The translations under genes were made by a program, and so were the position numbers. From assembly GCA_023416545.1 (NCBI GenBank), contig JAEZHO010000469.1, positions 1 to 9,756 on the forward strand: a stretch of 9,756 bases of DNA, in the 5' to 3' direction. Positions 1 through 6,122 of the stretch are shown in pieces (the first letter of the stretch is position 1; each line of letters begins with the position of its first letter). The DNA is from Pseudomonadota bacterium. Its GTDB lineage: Bacteria; Pseudomonadota; Alphaproteobacteria; Rhizobiales; Rhizobiaceae. The notes below the pieces were generated by a model. It worked only from the letters and a program-made list of their open reading frames with translations. It was not told the DNA's origin and made no database searches.

Positions 1-344
1 CCGACAATGATCGTCACGCCCGGCTGCGTATCCGGATTGCCGGCCTTGCCGATCCCGTGGATGCGCCCGTCCTTGAGGCCGACGTCCGCCTTGTAGATGC
101 CCGTATGGTCGACGATCAGCGCATTGGTGATTACCGTGTCGACGGCGCCTTCCGCGCGCGTCGCCTGGCTCTGCCCCATGCCGTCGCGGATTACCTTGCC
201 GCCTCCGAACTTCACCTCCTCGCCATAGGTGGTGAAATCCTTCTCCACCTCGATGAAGAGTTCCGTATCGGCAAGCCGCACCTTGTCGCCGACCGTCGGA
301 CCGAACATGGAGGCGTAGGCAGCGCGGGAAATCCTGTGGGGCAT
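1..344 (-). CDS. ureC: Urease alpha subunit, N-terminal 114 residues (gene runs off the left edge)
   Basis: Urease alpha is the catalytic subunit that hydrolyses urea to ammonia and carbamate in the cytoplasm. The visible part starts MPHRISRAAYASMFGPTVGD, followed by KVRLADTELFIEVEKD, TYGEEVKFGGGKVIRDGMGQ and then ALIVDHTGIYKADVGLKDGR. This is the classic UreC N-terminal beta-rich domain and the entry to the amidohydrolase barrel. The family is about 570 residues long, so roughly 80% lies outside the window. The nickel ligands (histidines and the carbamylated lysine) cannot be checked here. The ATG at 344 has AAGG seven bases upstream. The gene follows the LprI-like gene after 46 bases on the same strand, in the urease operon. 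Identity is essentially certain from the sequence. Confidence 0.97.
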   Translation of the reverse strand, partial: MPHRISRAAYASMFGPTVGDKVRLADTELFIEVEKDFTTYGEEVKFGGGKVIRDGMGQSQATRAEGAVDTVITNALIVDHTGIYKADVGLKDGRIHGIGKAGNPDTQPGVTIIV

Positions 345-390
345 GAATGAACCTTCTGAAAACTACCTGTTGAAACAGCCGGAGGGGGCG

Positions 391-813
391 TCACCTGCCC
401 GTCATGAGATCCGTCTGTTCCTTCAATTGCTGGGTCCGCTGGCGGGTAAGCACCGCCTGGCAGCCGTAGATGAGCATCGGCTCCATGGTTCCACCGCGTG
501 CCTGGTAGCCGTGGAAGGCGCATTGCGCGTCGCGGAAGGCGAGCCAGGCGCGTTGCGAGGCAAGGAGCGCGTCCGATGCGCTCCCGAGGTCCTCGCCGCC
601 GTCCGCATCCCAATCCTTCATCGCCTCCCGCGTCAGCTTGTACTGCGCGTTGAGCTGCTCGTCGGCATCGGCAAAATCAAGCTGCGCGCAATAGGTCAGC
701 TCCATCTGCGTCGTCGCCTTGCCGCAGTCGACATCCGGCTGTTGCGCAAACCCCGGAGCCTCCGCCAGAAGCACGCAACCGCACATCATCAGCGTAAGCA
801 GTATCTTCGACAT
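391..813 (-). CDS. Secreted LprI/DUF1311-family protein inside the urease operon
   Basis: A 140-residue protein with an N-terminal signal peptide (hydrophobic residues 4-18, likely cleavage after GFA at residue 23). The mature part is a typical DUF1311/LprI domain. It has DC at 29-30, C42, the family hallmark AWLAFRDAQC at 89-98, and C118, giving four cysteines that could form two disulfides. Family members include LprI, a lysozyme inhibitor of Mycobacterium, but most are uncharacterised. Its ATG overlaps the ureB stop codon by one base (TGATG), with a G-rich Shine-Dalgarno six bases upstream, so translation should be coupled to ureB. A periplasmic protein inside an operon for a cytoplasmic enzyme is odd, and no role in urease assembly can be inferred from the sequence. 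The family call is firm; the function is unknown. Confidence 0.88.
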   Translation of the reverse strand: MSKILLTLMMCGCVLLAEAPGFAQQPDVDCGKATTQMELTYCAQLDFADADEQLNAQYKLTREAMKDWDADGGEDLGSASDALLASQRAWLAFRDAQCAFHGYQARGGTMEPMLIYGCQAVLTRQRTQQLKEQTDLMTGR

Positions 814-1118
814 CAGAGTCCCCCCATGACCTTCTGCTGGAAACCGTAGACCTTGCGCGCCCCCGAAAGCGGGATCAGCGTCACCTGCCGGGTCTGGCCC
901 GGCTCGAAGCGGACGGCGGTGCCGGCGGGAATGTCGAGCCGCATGCCGCGCGCCATCATGCGCTCGAAGACCAGCGCCTCGTTGGTCTCGAAGAAGTGGT
1001 AGTGGCTGCCCACCTGGATCGGCCGGTCGCCGCTGTTCGCCACCTCGACGGTAATCGTCGGCGCACCGGCATTGAGTTCGATTTCGCCTTCAGCGGCAAT
1101 GACTTCGCCCGGAATCAT
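813..1118 (-). CDS. ureB: Urease beta subunit
   Basis: A 101-residue structural subunit of the cytoplasmic urease (UreABC)3-type complex, the usual size for separate UreB subunits. It starts MIPGEVIAAEGEIELNAG and carries the family block RPIQVGSHYHFFETNEAL, then ARGMRLDIPAGTAVRFEPGQ and the C-terminal GARKVYGFQQKVMGGL. The start ATG at 1118 has a TGAGGT Shine-Dalgarno about six bases upstream, in the 19-base gap after ureA. The stop codon overlaps the start of the next gene by one base. Beta and gamma subunits are separate here, as in most proteobacteria, and not fused as in Helicobacter. Confidence 0.97.
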   Translation of the reverse strand: MIPGEVIAAEGEIELNAGAPTITVEVANSGDRPIQVGSHYHFFETNEALVFERMMARGMRLDIPAGTAVRFEPGQTRQVTLIPLSGARKVYGFQQKVMGGL

Positions 1119-1137
1119 GAATCAACCTCAAAGCCCG

Positions 1138-1440
1138 TTAACGTATCGGTTCATGGACGGTGACGAGCTTCGTCCCGTCCGGAAAGGTCGCCTCGACCTG
1201 CACGTCGTGGATCATCTCGGCGATCCCTTCCATCACCTGGTCGCGGGTGACGACATGGGCGCCCGCCTCCATCAGGTCGGCGACGGACCGGCCGTCGCGG
1301 GCACCTTCCACGACGTAATCCGTGATCAGCGCGATCGCTTCCGGATGGTTGAGCTTGACGCCGCGCTCGAGCCTTCGGCGCGCCACCATGGCCGCCATCG
1401 ATATCAGCAGCTTGTCTTTTTCCCTGGGGGTGAGGTTCAT
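1138..1440 (-). CDS. ureA: Urease gamma subunit
   Basis: A 100-residue urease gamma subunit, full length for the family. Recognisable blocks are MNLTPREKDKLLISMAAMVA, the helix ARRRLERGVKLNHPEAIALI, and the C-terminal QVMEGIAEMIHDVQVEATFP followed by DGTKLVTVHEPI. It packs against the alpha and beta subunits in the holoenzyme. The ATG at 1440 is preceded by GGAAG four bases upstream. It follows ureD by 19 bases and precedes ureB by 19 bases on the same strand, so all are very probably one transcript. Confidence 0.97.
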   Translation of the reverse strand: MNLTPREKDKLLISMAAMVARRRLERGVKLNHPEAIALITDYVVEGARDGRSVADLMEAGAHVVTRDQVMEGIAEMIHDVQVEATFPDGTKLVTVHEPIR

Positions 1441-1459
1441 CTTGCTTCCGCACTCGTCA

Positions 1460-2281
1460 TCAAATGTTCCAGACCTTCGGCACCGGCGCTCCGTTTCGCA
1501 ATACGGTAATTACCGGTACCAGCACTTTTCTAAGCTCGAAGCCGCTCTGCGCAACCAGCCGGACGAGAAGCTTGCCCTGCCAGTGGCTTGCGCCGCCCAT
1601 CGACGACCCGAGCGCAGCCCTTACCTTCGACAGCATTGCCTCCGCAAGCGGCCCGACATAGATGAGCGTGGCGAAGGCCGATTGGCCGCCAAGTGTCGCG
1701 TCGAGGGAGAGGAGCCGGTCGATTTCGCCATCCAGGCGCAGGTTCTCGGCATGCAGAAGCCGCCCCTCCTGCCGAATGCGCCAGCGATCGCGGAAGACCC
1801 CGCTGCTCGGCCGTTCGCCCATGGCCTGCCGGCCGACCAGGACGGCCTCCACGGCCAGGAATTCCGATGTCGCCTGAAGGTCGATCTCCAGCGTCCGGTT
1901 GAGTGCGGAGCGATCGAAGAGGATTGTTTCCTGGGGCAGCCAGTGGACTGCGGCGTCCTTCCCGACCGAGATCCGGGTGGTGACGCAGGCCATGTCGGCC
2001 GAGGCCTTGTAGACCTTCTCGTTCGCCTGCGTGGTGACGGTGAGCCGGGTGGAATTGGCGGCGGCGACGGACCATTCGATCACGTCGCCGCCCGTCAGTC
2101 CCCCTGACGTATTGATGAGGATCGCCTCCATATCGGGCGAAAATGTCTCCGGAAGCCTGATTTTTGCGCAGCCTTCCTGAAAAAACTCGGCCAGACGCGT
2201 ACGGCCGGCGAACGCCTTGGTTACAAGGCGTCCCTTACCCCTTGCCCGCTGCGGCGCGTGGTATTCGGCTGGCTGCTGCAA
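1460..2281 (-). CDS. ureD: Urease accessory protein UreD (TTG start)
   Basis: UreD is the scaffold that, with UreF and UreG, delivers nickel and carbon dioxide to the apo-urease active site. Family blocks are clear: GRTRLAEFFQEGCAKIRLPE, AILINTSGGLTGGDVIEW (the hallmark TSGGLTGGD), TRLTVTTQANEKVYKA, HWLPQETILFDRS and the C-terminal APVPKVWNI. I chose the TTG at 2281, giving 273 residues. It has AGGAG five bases upstream, and a consensus sigma-54 promoter predicts transcription starting near 2309. The other in-frame TTG at 2314 lies upstream of that start site and has no convincing Shine-Dalgarno. The first 61 bases overlap the 3' end of the esterase gene in a different frame. ureA follows 19 bases later. 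The other accessory genes (ureE, F, G) are not in view and would be expected beyond ureC. Confidence 0.95.
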   Translation of the reverse strand: MQQPAEYHAPQRARGKGRLVTKAFAGRTRLAEFFQEGCAKIRLPETFSPDMEAILINTSGGLTGGDVIEWSVAAANSTRLTVTTQANEKVYKASADMACVTTRISVGKDAAVHWLPQETILFDRSALNRTLEIDLQATSEFLAVEAVLVGRQAMGERPSSGVFRDRWRIRQEGRLLHAENLRLDGEIDRLLSLDATLGGQSAFATLIYVGPLAEAMLSKVRAALGSSMGGASHWQGKLLVRLVAQSGFELRKVLVPVITVLRNGAPVPKVWNI

Positions 2282-3414
2282 TTCGTCTCCTGGATATCCC
2301 CGGTCCTGCCACAATCCGAAGCAACCGCCGTGCCAGACTTGGCAACAGCCGGAAGAGCCTCCGCGACGACATTCGCCTTATCCGCTTTCAGGAAGAACTC
2401 CCACATCCGAAAAGCCGGATCAACAGATGGATCGAAGGCGGGCGGCTTGCCGGCCGAGGCGACCTGCACCACGCCGGCCTTGGCGGAAGAGGCCGAGGCA
2501 GCCGCCATCATGCCTTCGGCGGGGGCGGTGTTCGGCCAGGCATGCGTACCGTTGGCATAGACATAGGCCGCGATGCGCGCGCCTGCCTTGCAGGTGTCGT
2601 AGAGGCGCTGCGTCACGTCGCCGACAGTGTTGGTCACCGCGTCGCCCGTGCAGCCGTCCATCCGGCTCCAGCGCTGCAGCGCGGTCAGGAACCCGTAGTG
2701 CCAATAAGGCTTTCCGCCGCCAGCATAGGGATTGGCATCGTCCTTCTCGCCGGCAAAGGCGATGATCGACATGGGGCGGGCCGGGGCGCAGGTCGCCGGA
2801 TCGGGTTTCCACTGGCCGTCGATATTGACCGGCGCGCCGGCACGCAGCGAGTGGACGAAGCCGGCTGCCGCAAACTCGTCGTGGCCGCTGCAGATATACT
2901 GCGAGAGCATCCGCCCGCCGCCGGAATAGCCGGAGGCATAGATGCGGTTGCGATCGACGCAGGCGGTTTCCTCGATCGTGTTGATCGCGGCGCTGATGAA
3001 GTCGACCTCGTCGAGACCGCCCTCCTGCGTCGTCACCAGCGGCACGTTCCAGGCATGCGTACCCTCGTAGGCCCCGGCGAGACTTCCCTGGAGGGCGACG
3101 ACGATGAAGCCCTCCTTCTCCGCCACCTTGTCCCAGGAACTGCGCTTCAGCTGCCCGGCGGGATTGCTGTGGCTGCCGTGGAAGTCGAAGACCACCGGCA
3201 CCTTGTCCGTGCCGGAATAGGAGGAGGGAACGAAGTAGACGCCCGTGCGAACGGCGTCCGTGGACTGTACCGTGAACTCGTGCGGACCCGGCTGGATCGG
3301 CTGCCCGCAGCCGTCGGCGAGCGCGGCGTTCGCGCCCACGAAAAACGCTCCTCCGGCAAACAGCCAGACAAGAGCGCGGGAACCGGGAATACCATTAATG
3401 CGTGCAAATGCCAT
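2221..3414 (-). CDS. Secreted alpha/beta-hydrolase, LpqC / PHB-depolymerase-type esterase
   Basis: A 397-residue protein counted from ATG 3414 (GAGG seven bases upstream; a TTG directly before it is also possible). An N-terminal signal peptide (hydrophobic about 15-30, cleavage after AALA at residue 33) is followed by an esterase domain. This has VPVVFDFHGSHSNPAG (oxyanion HG, about residues 79-80), GLDEVDFISAAI, the nucleophile elbow SGYSGGGRM with Ser164, a probable acid residue after IIAFAGEKDDANP, and the catalytic His291 in NGTHAWPN. Such enzymes cleave polyhydroxyalkanoate oligomers, feruloyl esters or other acyl esters in the periplasm or outside the cell; the substrate cannot be told. 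After the catalytic His there is an Ala/Ser-rich insert (about 298-324) and a C-terminal tail with two cysteines (C368, C379). The last 61 bases overlap ureD, and the urease sigma-54 promoter lies inside it. It has no evident link to urease. Confidence 0.87.
   Translation of the reverse strand: MAFARINGIPGSRALVWLFAGGAFFVGANAALADGCGQPIQPGPHEFTVQSTDAVRTGVYFVPSSYSGTDKVPVVFDFHGSHSNPAGQLKRSSWDKVAEKEGFIVVALQGSLAGAYEGTHAWNVPLVTTQEGGLDEVDFISAAINTIEETACVDRNRIYASGYSGGGRMLSQYICSGHDEFAAAGFVHSLRAGAPVNIDGQWKPDPATCAPARPMSIIAFAGEKDDANPYAGGGKPYWHYGFLTALQRWSRMDGCTGDAVTNTVGDVTQRLYDTCKAGARIAAYVYANGTHAWPNTAPAEGMMAAASASSAKAGVVQVASAGKPPAFDPSVDPAFRMWEFFLKADKANVVAEALPAVAKSGTAVASDCGRTGDIQETNCSSQPNTTRRSGQGVRDAL
2287..2291 (-). 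promoter_or_regulatory. ureD ribosome binding site
   Basis: AGGAG on the minus strand, five bases before TTG 2281. It decides the ureD start in favour of 2281 over the upstream in-frame TTG at 2314. Confidence 0.75.
2320..2336 (-). promoter_or_regulatory. Sigma-54 (RpoN) promoter for the urease operon
   Basis: The minus strand reads CTGGCACGGCGGTTGCT. This matches the full sigma-54 consensus YTGGCACGRNNNTTGCW at every defined position, with the correct spacing between the -24 GG and the -12 GC. Transcription would start near 2309, giving a leader of about 28 bases before the ureD TTG at 2281. The element lies within the esterase coding sequence, where it encodes SGTAVAS. Sigma-54 promoters need an enhancer-binding activator. 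NtrC is the natural candidate for urease under nitrogen limitation. Only a weak NtrC half site (TGCACC at 2465-2470, plus strand) is visible upstream, so the activator is inference. Confidence 0.8.
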
Positions 3415-3417
3415 CAA

Positions 3418-3756
3418 GCGCCTCGCTAGCGGGGTGCAGGGTCTTTTACTCTCTGCGGCCTGTTGGATAACTGCGGAGGTGATAGCATAAATTAGTGAGT
3501 ATTGAAACGATTAAAGCGTTAGAAAGCCATACGATTATTGACCCGCAAACAGTAATATACCGCCTTGCTTTCGCCTCATCTCGGCCAGAATGAAGACGTG
3601 AACCGGCATCGTCGCGGCGTTGCTGTCCGGACGCGTGCACCTTCCTTTTCGACTCCCCCTCCGAACCGTGCCAGCAAGACATTCGTCCGGCGCCTGTAAC
3701 GCAGAAAGGCCCGGCTTGCGCCGGGCCCTCGATAGCTTTTCGACGAACTGAAGCTG
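3418..3756. other. Intergenic region between the binding-protein gene and the esterase gene
   Basis: About 340 bases without a convincing gene. The left part (about 3480-3560) is clearly AT-richer than the flanks and should hold the esterase promoter on the minus strand, though I could not find a good -35/-10 pair. The right part contains the terminator-like hairpin of the transport operon. Open frames crossing it lack family resemblance and overlap livK antisense or out of frame. Confidence 0.6.
3700..3727 (-). terminator. Intrinsic terminator after the amino-acid binding-protein gene
   Basis: A perfect 8-bp GC-only stem (3708-3715 GGCCCGGC with 3720-3727 GCCGGGCC) closes a four-base loop. 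Read on the minus strand, the stem is followed by TTTCTGCG, a short and imperfect U tract. It lies 30 bases past the stop codon of the binding-protein gene. The position and stem are right for a Rho-independent terminator; the weak U tract lowers certainty slightly. Confidence 0.78.
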
Positions 3757-4878
3757 TTATTCCGCCATCTGGAAGTAGCTGTAGTTGCCGTCGTCGCCCT
3801 TCTTCCACTCGTACATGACGTAGCCGGGAAGCTTCGGGTCGCCCTTCTCGTCGAAGCCCATGTCGCCGAGCGCGGTCGGGAACGTGCCGCCCTTCAGGGC
3901 TTCGGCCACGGCTTCCGGATCGTTCGAGCCGGCTTCCTTGGCCGCGCCTGCGATCGCCTGCAGGGCTGCGTAGGAATAGAGCGTGTAGGCTTCCGGCTCG
4001 AAGCCGGCGGCGCGGAATTTCTCGACCAGTTCCTTGTTCTGCGGTGCAAGGCGCGGATCGGGACCGAAGGTGTTGAGCGTTCCCTCGACGGCGTCGCCGG
4101 CGATGGAGGCAAGCTCGTTGGAGACGATGCCGTCACCCGAGACGAGCGTGGCGTCGAGACCCTGGTCGGCAGCCTGGCGGATGATCAGGCCGGCTTCGGT
4201 GTGGAGACCGCCCCAGTAGATGATCGAGACGCCGGCTTCCTTCATCTTGGCGATCAGGGCCGAGAAGTCCTTGTCGCCGGTGTTGACGCCTTCGAGGACG
4301 ACTTCGGTCACGCCGGCGGCGTTCATCGCCTTCTTGGTCTCTTCGGCAAGGCCCTGGCCGTACGGGGTCTTGTCGTGAACGATGGCGATCTTGGCATCCT
4401 TGAACTTGTCGGCGAGGTAGGCGCCTGCAATGCCGCCCTGCTGGTCGTCACGACCGCAGGTACGGAACGTGTTCCAGAGGCCCCGCTCGGTGAAGACCGG
4501 GTTGGTGGAAGCGGGCGTGACCTGCAGGATGCCGTTCTCGGCGTAGACTTCCGAAGCCGGAATGGAAACGCCCGAGTTGAAGTGACCGACGACGAACTTC
4601 ACGCCGTCCGCAACGAACTTGTTGGCGACCGAAATACCCTGCTTCGGGTCCGACACGTCGTCGCCCAGCACGATCTTGATCTGTTCGCCATTGATGCCGC
4701 CGGCGGCATTGATCTCGGCAGCAGCCTGTTCCGCACCCTTCTGGAGCTGCGCTCCGAAGGCGGCGTTCGGACCCGTCAGCGGGCCACCGACGCCGACCAG
4801 CACGTCGGCCCATGCGCTGCCGCCGAACGCGACGACAGCCGTCAGCGCGACGGCCGAAAGAAGAGACTTCTTCATCAT
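3757..4878 (-). CDS. livK: Branched-chain/general amino-acid ABC transporter, periplasmic binding protein
   Basis: A 373-residue Leu/Ile/Val-type solute-binding protein (LivJ/LivK/BraC family, periplasmic binding fold type I). The signal peptide MMKKSLLSAVALTAVVAFGG ends at SAWA, with cleavage after residue 24. The mature part starts DVLVGVGGPLTG, then has EINAAGGINGEQIKIVLGDD, GHFNSGVSIPASEVYAE and the ligand-site-like TPASTNPVFTER (A123-T125), followed by HDKTPYGQGLAEE and VSGDGIVS. It should capture the amino acid in the periplasm and hand it to the LivHM channel encoded upstream. ATG 4878 has GGGAG four bases upstream; the adjacent ATG 4875 is an alternative. It is the last gene of the cluster, separated from the small membrane protein by 139 bases, so it may have an extra promoter or separate transcript. 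In related rhizobia such Bra systems take up many amino acids, so specificity should not be read from the Liv name. UrtA-type urea binding is unlikely. Confidence 0.93.
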   Translation of the reverse strand: MMKKSLLSAVALTAVVAFGGSAWADVLVGVGGPLTGPNAAFGAQLQKGAEQAAAEINAAGGINGEQIKIVLGDDVSDPKQGISVANKFVADGVKFVVGHFNSGVSIPASEVYAENGILQVTPASTNPVFTERGLWNTFRTCGRDDQQGGIAGAYLADKFKDAKIAIVHDKTPYGQGLAEETKKAMNAAGVTEVVLEGVNTGDKDFSALIAKMKEAGVSIIYWGGLHTEAGLIIRQAADQGLDATLVSGDGIVSNELASIAGDAVEGTLNTFGPDPRLAPQNKELVEKFRAAGFEPEAYTLYSYAALQAIAGAAKEAGSNDPEAVAEALKGGTFPTALGDMGFDEKGDPKLPGYVMYEWKKGDDGNYSYFQMAE

Positions 4879-5017
4879 GTTACTCCCAGTTTTTTTAAGC
4901 GGGTTTGGTTGAGAAAGCCTGCACGATACCCACCATCATCGCGCCGGAAACTGTTCCACTCTAAGGTCTTGTCTCGGTTGAACCTTTACTCAATCTGAGG
5001 CCAGTTGTCCGTGACTG
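4879..5017 (-). other. Spacer upstream of the binding-protein gene
   Basis: 139 bases, by far the widest gap in the transporter cluster. It contains an A7 run in the leader (4890-4896 as T on the plus strand) and a small GGTTGAACC palindrome near 4976-4984, but no strong hairpin and no clear sigma-70 promoter. Its size suggests a separate promoter or an mRNA processing site that raises binding-protein expression. This is inference. Confidence 0.4.
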
Positions 5018-5371
5018 TCAATCTTTCTTCTTCCATGAGAAAGGTGATGTTCTTTCGTATAGCCAGTAATAGTTGTTGACCATCTGGCGGGTCCTGTAGA
5101 CCCGGTATCCGAGGGTCGAAAACACCAGCAGGAGAACTACGTCGACGACGTAGAAGAAGGGGCTGAGGAAGGGGCCGGCGAACAGCGAGAAGTGCAGGAA
5201 GCGCATCACGATTCCGAGCAGCAGCGTGTAGGCGACGACCGTCTGGTAGTTGCCCCAGGTTTCCGCCACGGCCTTGCCGGTCCGCCAGGCGGTCCAGAAG
5301 CCGATCAGCACGACCAGCGTCCGTAGCGCGTAGCGCACGCCGGTATCCGTTTCGAAGAATAGGCCTTGCAT
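5018..5371 (-). CDS. Small three-helix membrane protein of the Liv transporter operon (DUF6867-like)
   Basis: A 117-residue protein starting MQGLFFETDTGVRYALRTLV. The start at 5371 is supported by GGGAGA seven bases upstream. The frame is open further upstream to 5425, but that would overlap livF. Three hydrophobic segments are visible, at about residues 13-29, 43-63 and 70-88. They are followed by a basic and aromatic tail (YRVYRTRQMVNNYYWLYERT, then PFSWKKKD), probably cytoplasmic. It begins 22 bases after livF and lies before the binding-protein gene, so it is co-transcribed with the transporter. From memory, alphaproteobacterial liv clusters carry such a protein under the label DUF6867; I could not verify this. 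It resembles none of the permease, ATPase or binding proteins. A regulatory or assembly partner of the importer is a guess. Confidence 0.82.
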   Translation of the reverse strand: MQGLFFETDTGVRYALRTLVVLIGFWTAWRTGKAVAETWGNYQTVVAYTLLLGIVMRFLHFSLFAGPFLSPFFYVVDVVLLLVFSTLGYRVYRTRQMVNNYYWLYERTSPFSWKKKD

Positions 5372-5393
5372 GTCAGTATCTCCCTGTCCCGGC

Positions 5394-6122
5394 TCAGTGC
5401 CGGCCGCCCTCGAGGTAGGCCGCACGAACTTCCGGATTGGCGAGAAGCTCCTTGCCGGTCCCCGTCATCGTCACCTTGCCGTTGACCATCACATAGGCGC
5501 GGTCCGACAGCCTCAGCGCGGCGAAGGCGTTCTGCTCGACCAGGAAGACGGTCAGCCCCTCCTCCTGGTTCAGCTTCTTGATCGCCTCGAAGATGCCCTT
5601 GACGATGAGCGGCGCCAGCCCGAGCGACGGCTCGTCGAGCAGGAGGAGCTTCGGCCGGGCCATCAGGGCGCGACCGATCGACAGCATCTGCTGCTCGCCG
5701 CCGGAGAGCGTGCCGCCGCGCTGGCTCTGCCGCTCCTTCAGCCGCGGAAACATCGCGAAGATCTTCTCGACGTCCTCGTTGAAGTATTTGAGGTTGTCGA
5801 GCCCGGCGCCCATCTGCAGGTTCTCGTAGACCGTCATGCGCGGGAAGATGCGCCGTCCCTCGGGCGACTGCGCGATCCGGCGCCGCGCGATCAGATGCGT
5901 CGGCTGCTGGGTGATGTCCTCGCCGTCGAAGATGATCGAGCCGTGGCGGGCCTGGGGGCTGCCGCAGATCGTCATCATCAGCGTCGACTTGCCGGCGCCG
6001 TTGGCCCCGATGAGGCTGACGATCTCGCCGCGGTTCACATGCACGTCGACGCCGTCGAGTGCGCGGATATTGCCATAGAATGTCTGGACACCCTGGACTT
6101 TCAGGAGGGGTTCATCGGACAT
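5394..6122 (-). CDS. livF: Branched-chain amino-acid ABC transporter ATP-binding protein LivF
   Basis: A 242-residue ATPase, normal LivF length. Motifs: Walker A GANGAGKST (39-47), Q-loop Q85 in RRIAQSPEGR, signature LSGGEQQM (139-146), Walker B LLLLDEP (159-165) with E164, and D-loop SLGLAP. The usual switch histidine is replaced by Gln197 in VEQN, which is normal for LivF. It pairs with LivG on the cytoplasmic face of LivHM to power import. The ATG at 6122 overlaps the livG stop by one base (TGATG), with GGAGG just upstream, so the two ATPases are translationally coupled. Confidence 0.97.
   Translation of the reverse strand: MSDEPLLKVQGVQTFYGNIRALDGVDVHVNRGEIVSLIGANGAGKSTLMMTICGSPQARHGSIIFDGEDITQQPTHLIARRRIAQSPEGRRIFPRMTVYENLQMGAGLDNLKYFNEDVEKIFAMFPRLKERQSQRGGTLSGGEQQMLSIGRALMARPKLLLLDEPSLGLAPLIVKGIFEAIKKLNQEEGLTVFLVEQNAFAALRLSDRAYVMVNGKVTMTGTGKELLANPEVRAAYLEGGRH

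Noticed and set aside
367..378. Small palindrome CTGTT-GA-AACAG between the LprI-like gene and ureC.
   Set aside because: A five-base stem with a two-base loop and no U tract is too weak for a terminator or attenuator, and ureC must be read through it.
2465..2481. Possible NtrC enhancer site upstream of the urease sigma-54 promoter.
   Set aside because: Only one half (TGCACC) matches; the second half reads GGCCTT and not GGTGCA. It is too weak to list as a site, although its distance of about 155 bases from the predicted start would fit.
3446..3808. A 120-codon open frame crossing the gap between the binding-protein and esterase genes.
   Set aside because: It overlaps the end of livK in another frame and runs through the terminator hairpin, with no recognisable domain and no good ribosome site.
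4976..4984. GGTTGAACC palindrome in the spacer before the binding-protein gene.
   Set aside because: Nine bases with an odd centre occur often by chance, and it is not placed against a recognisable promoter.
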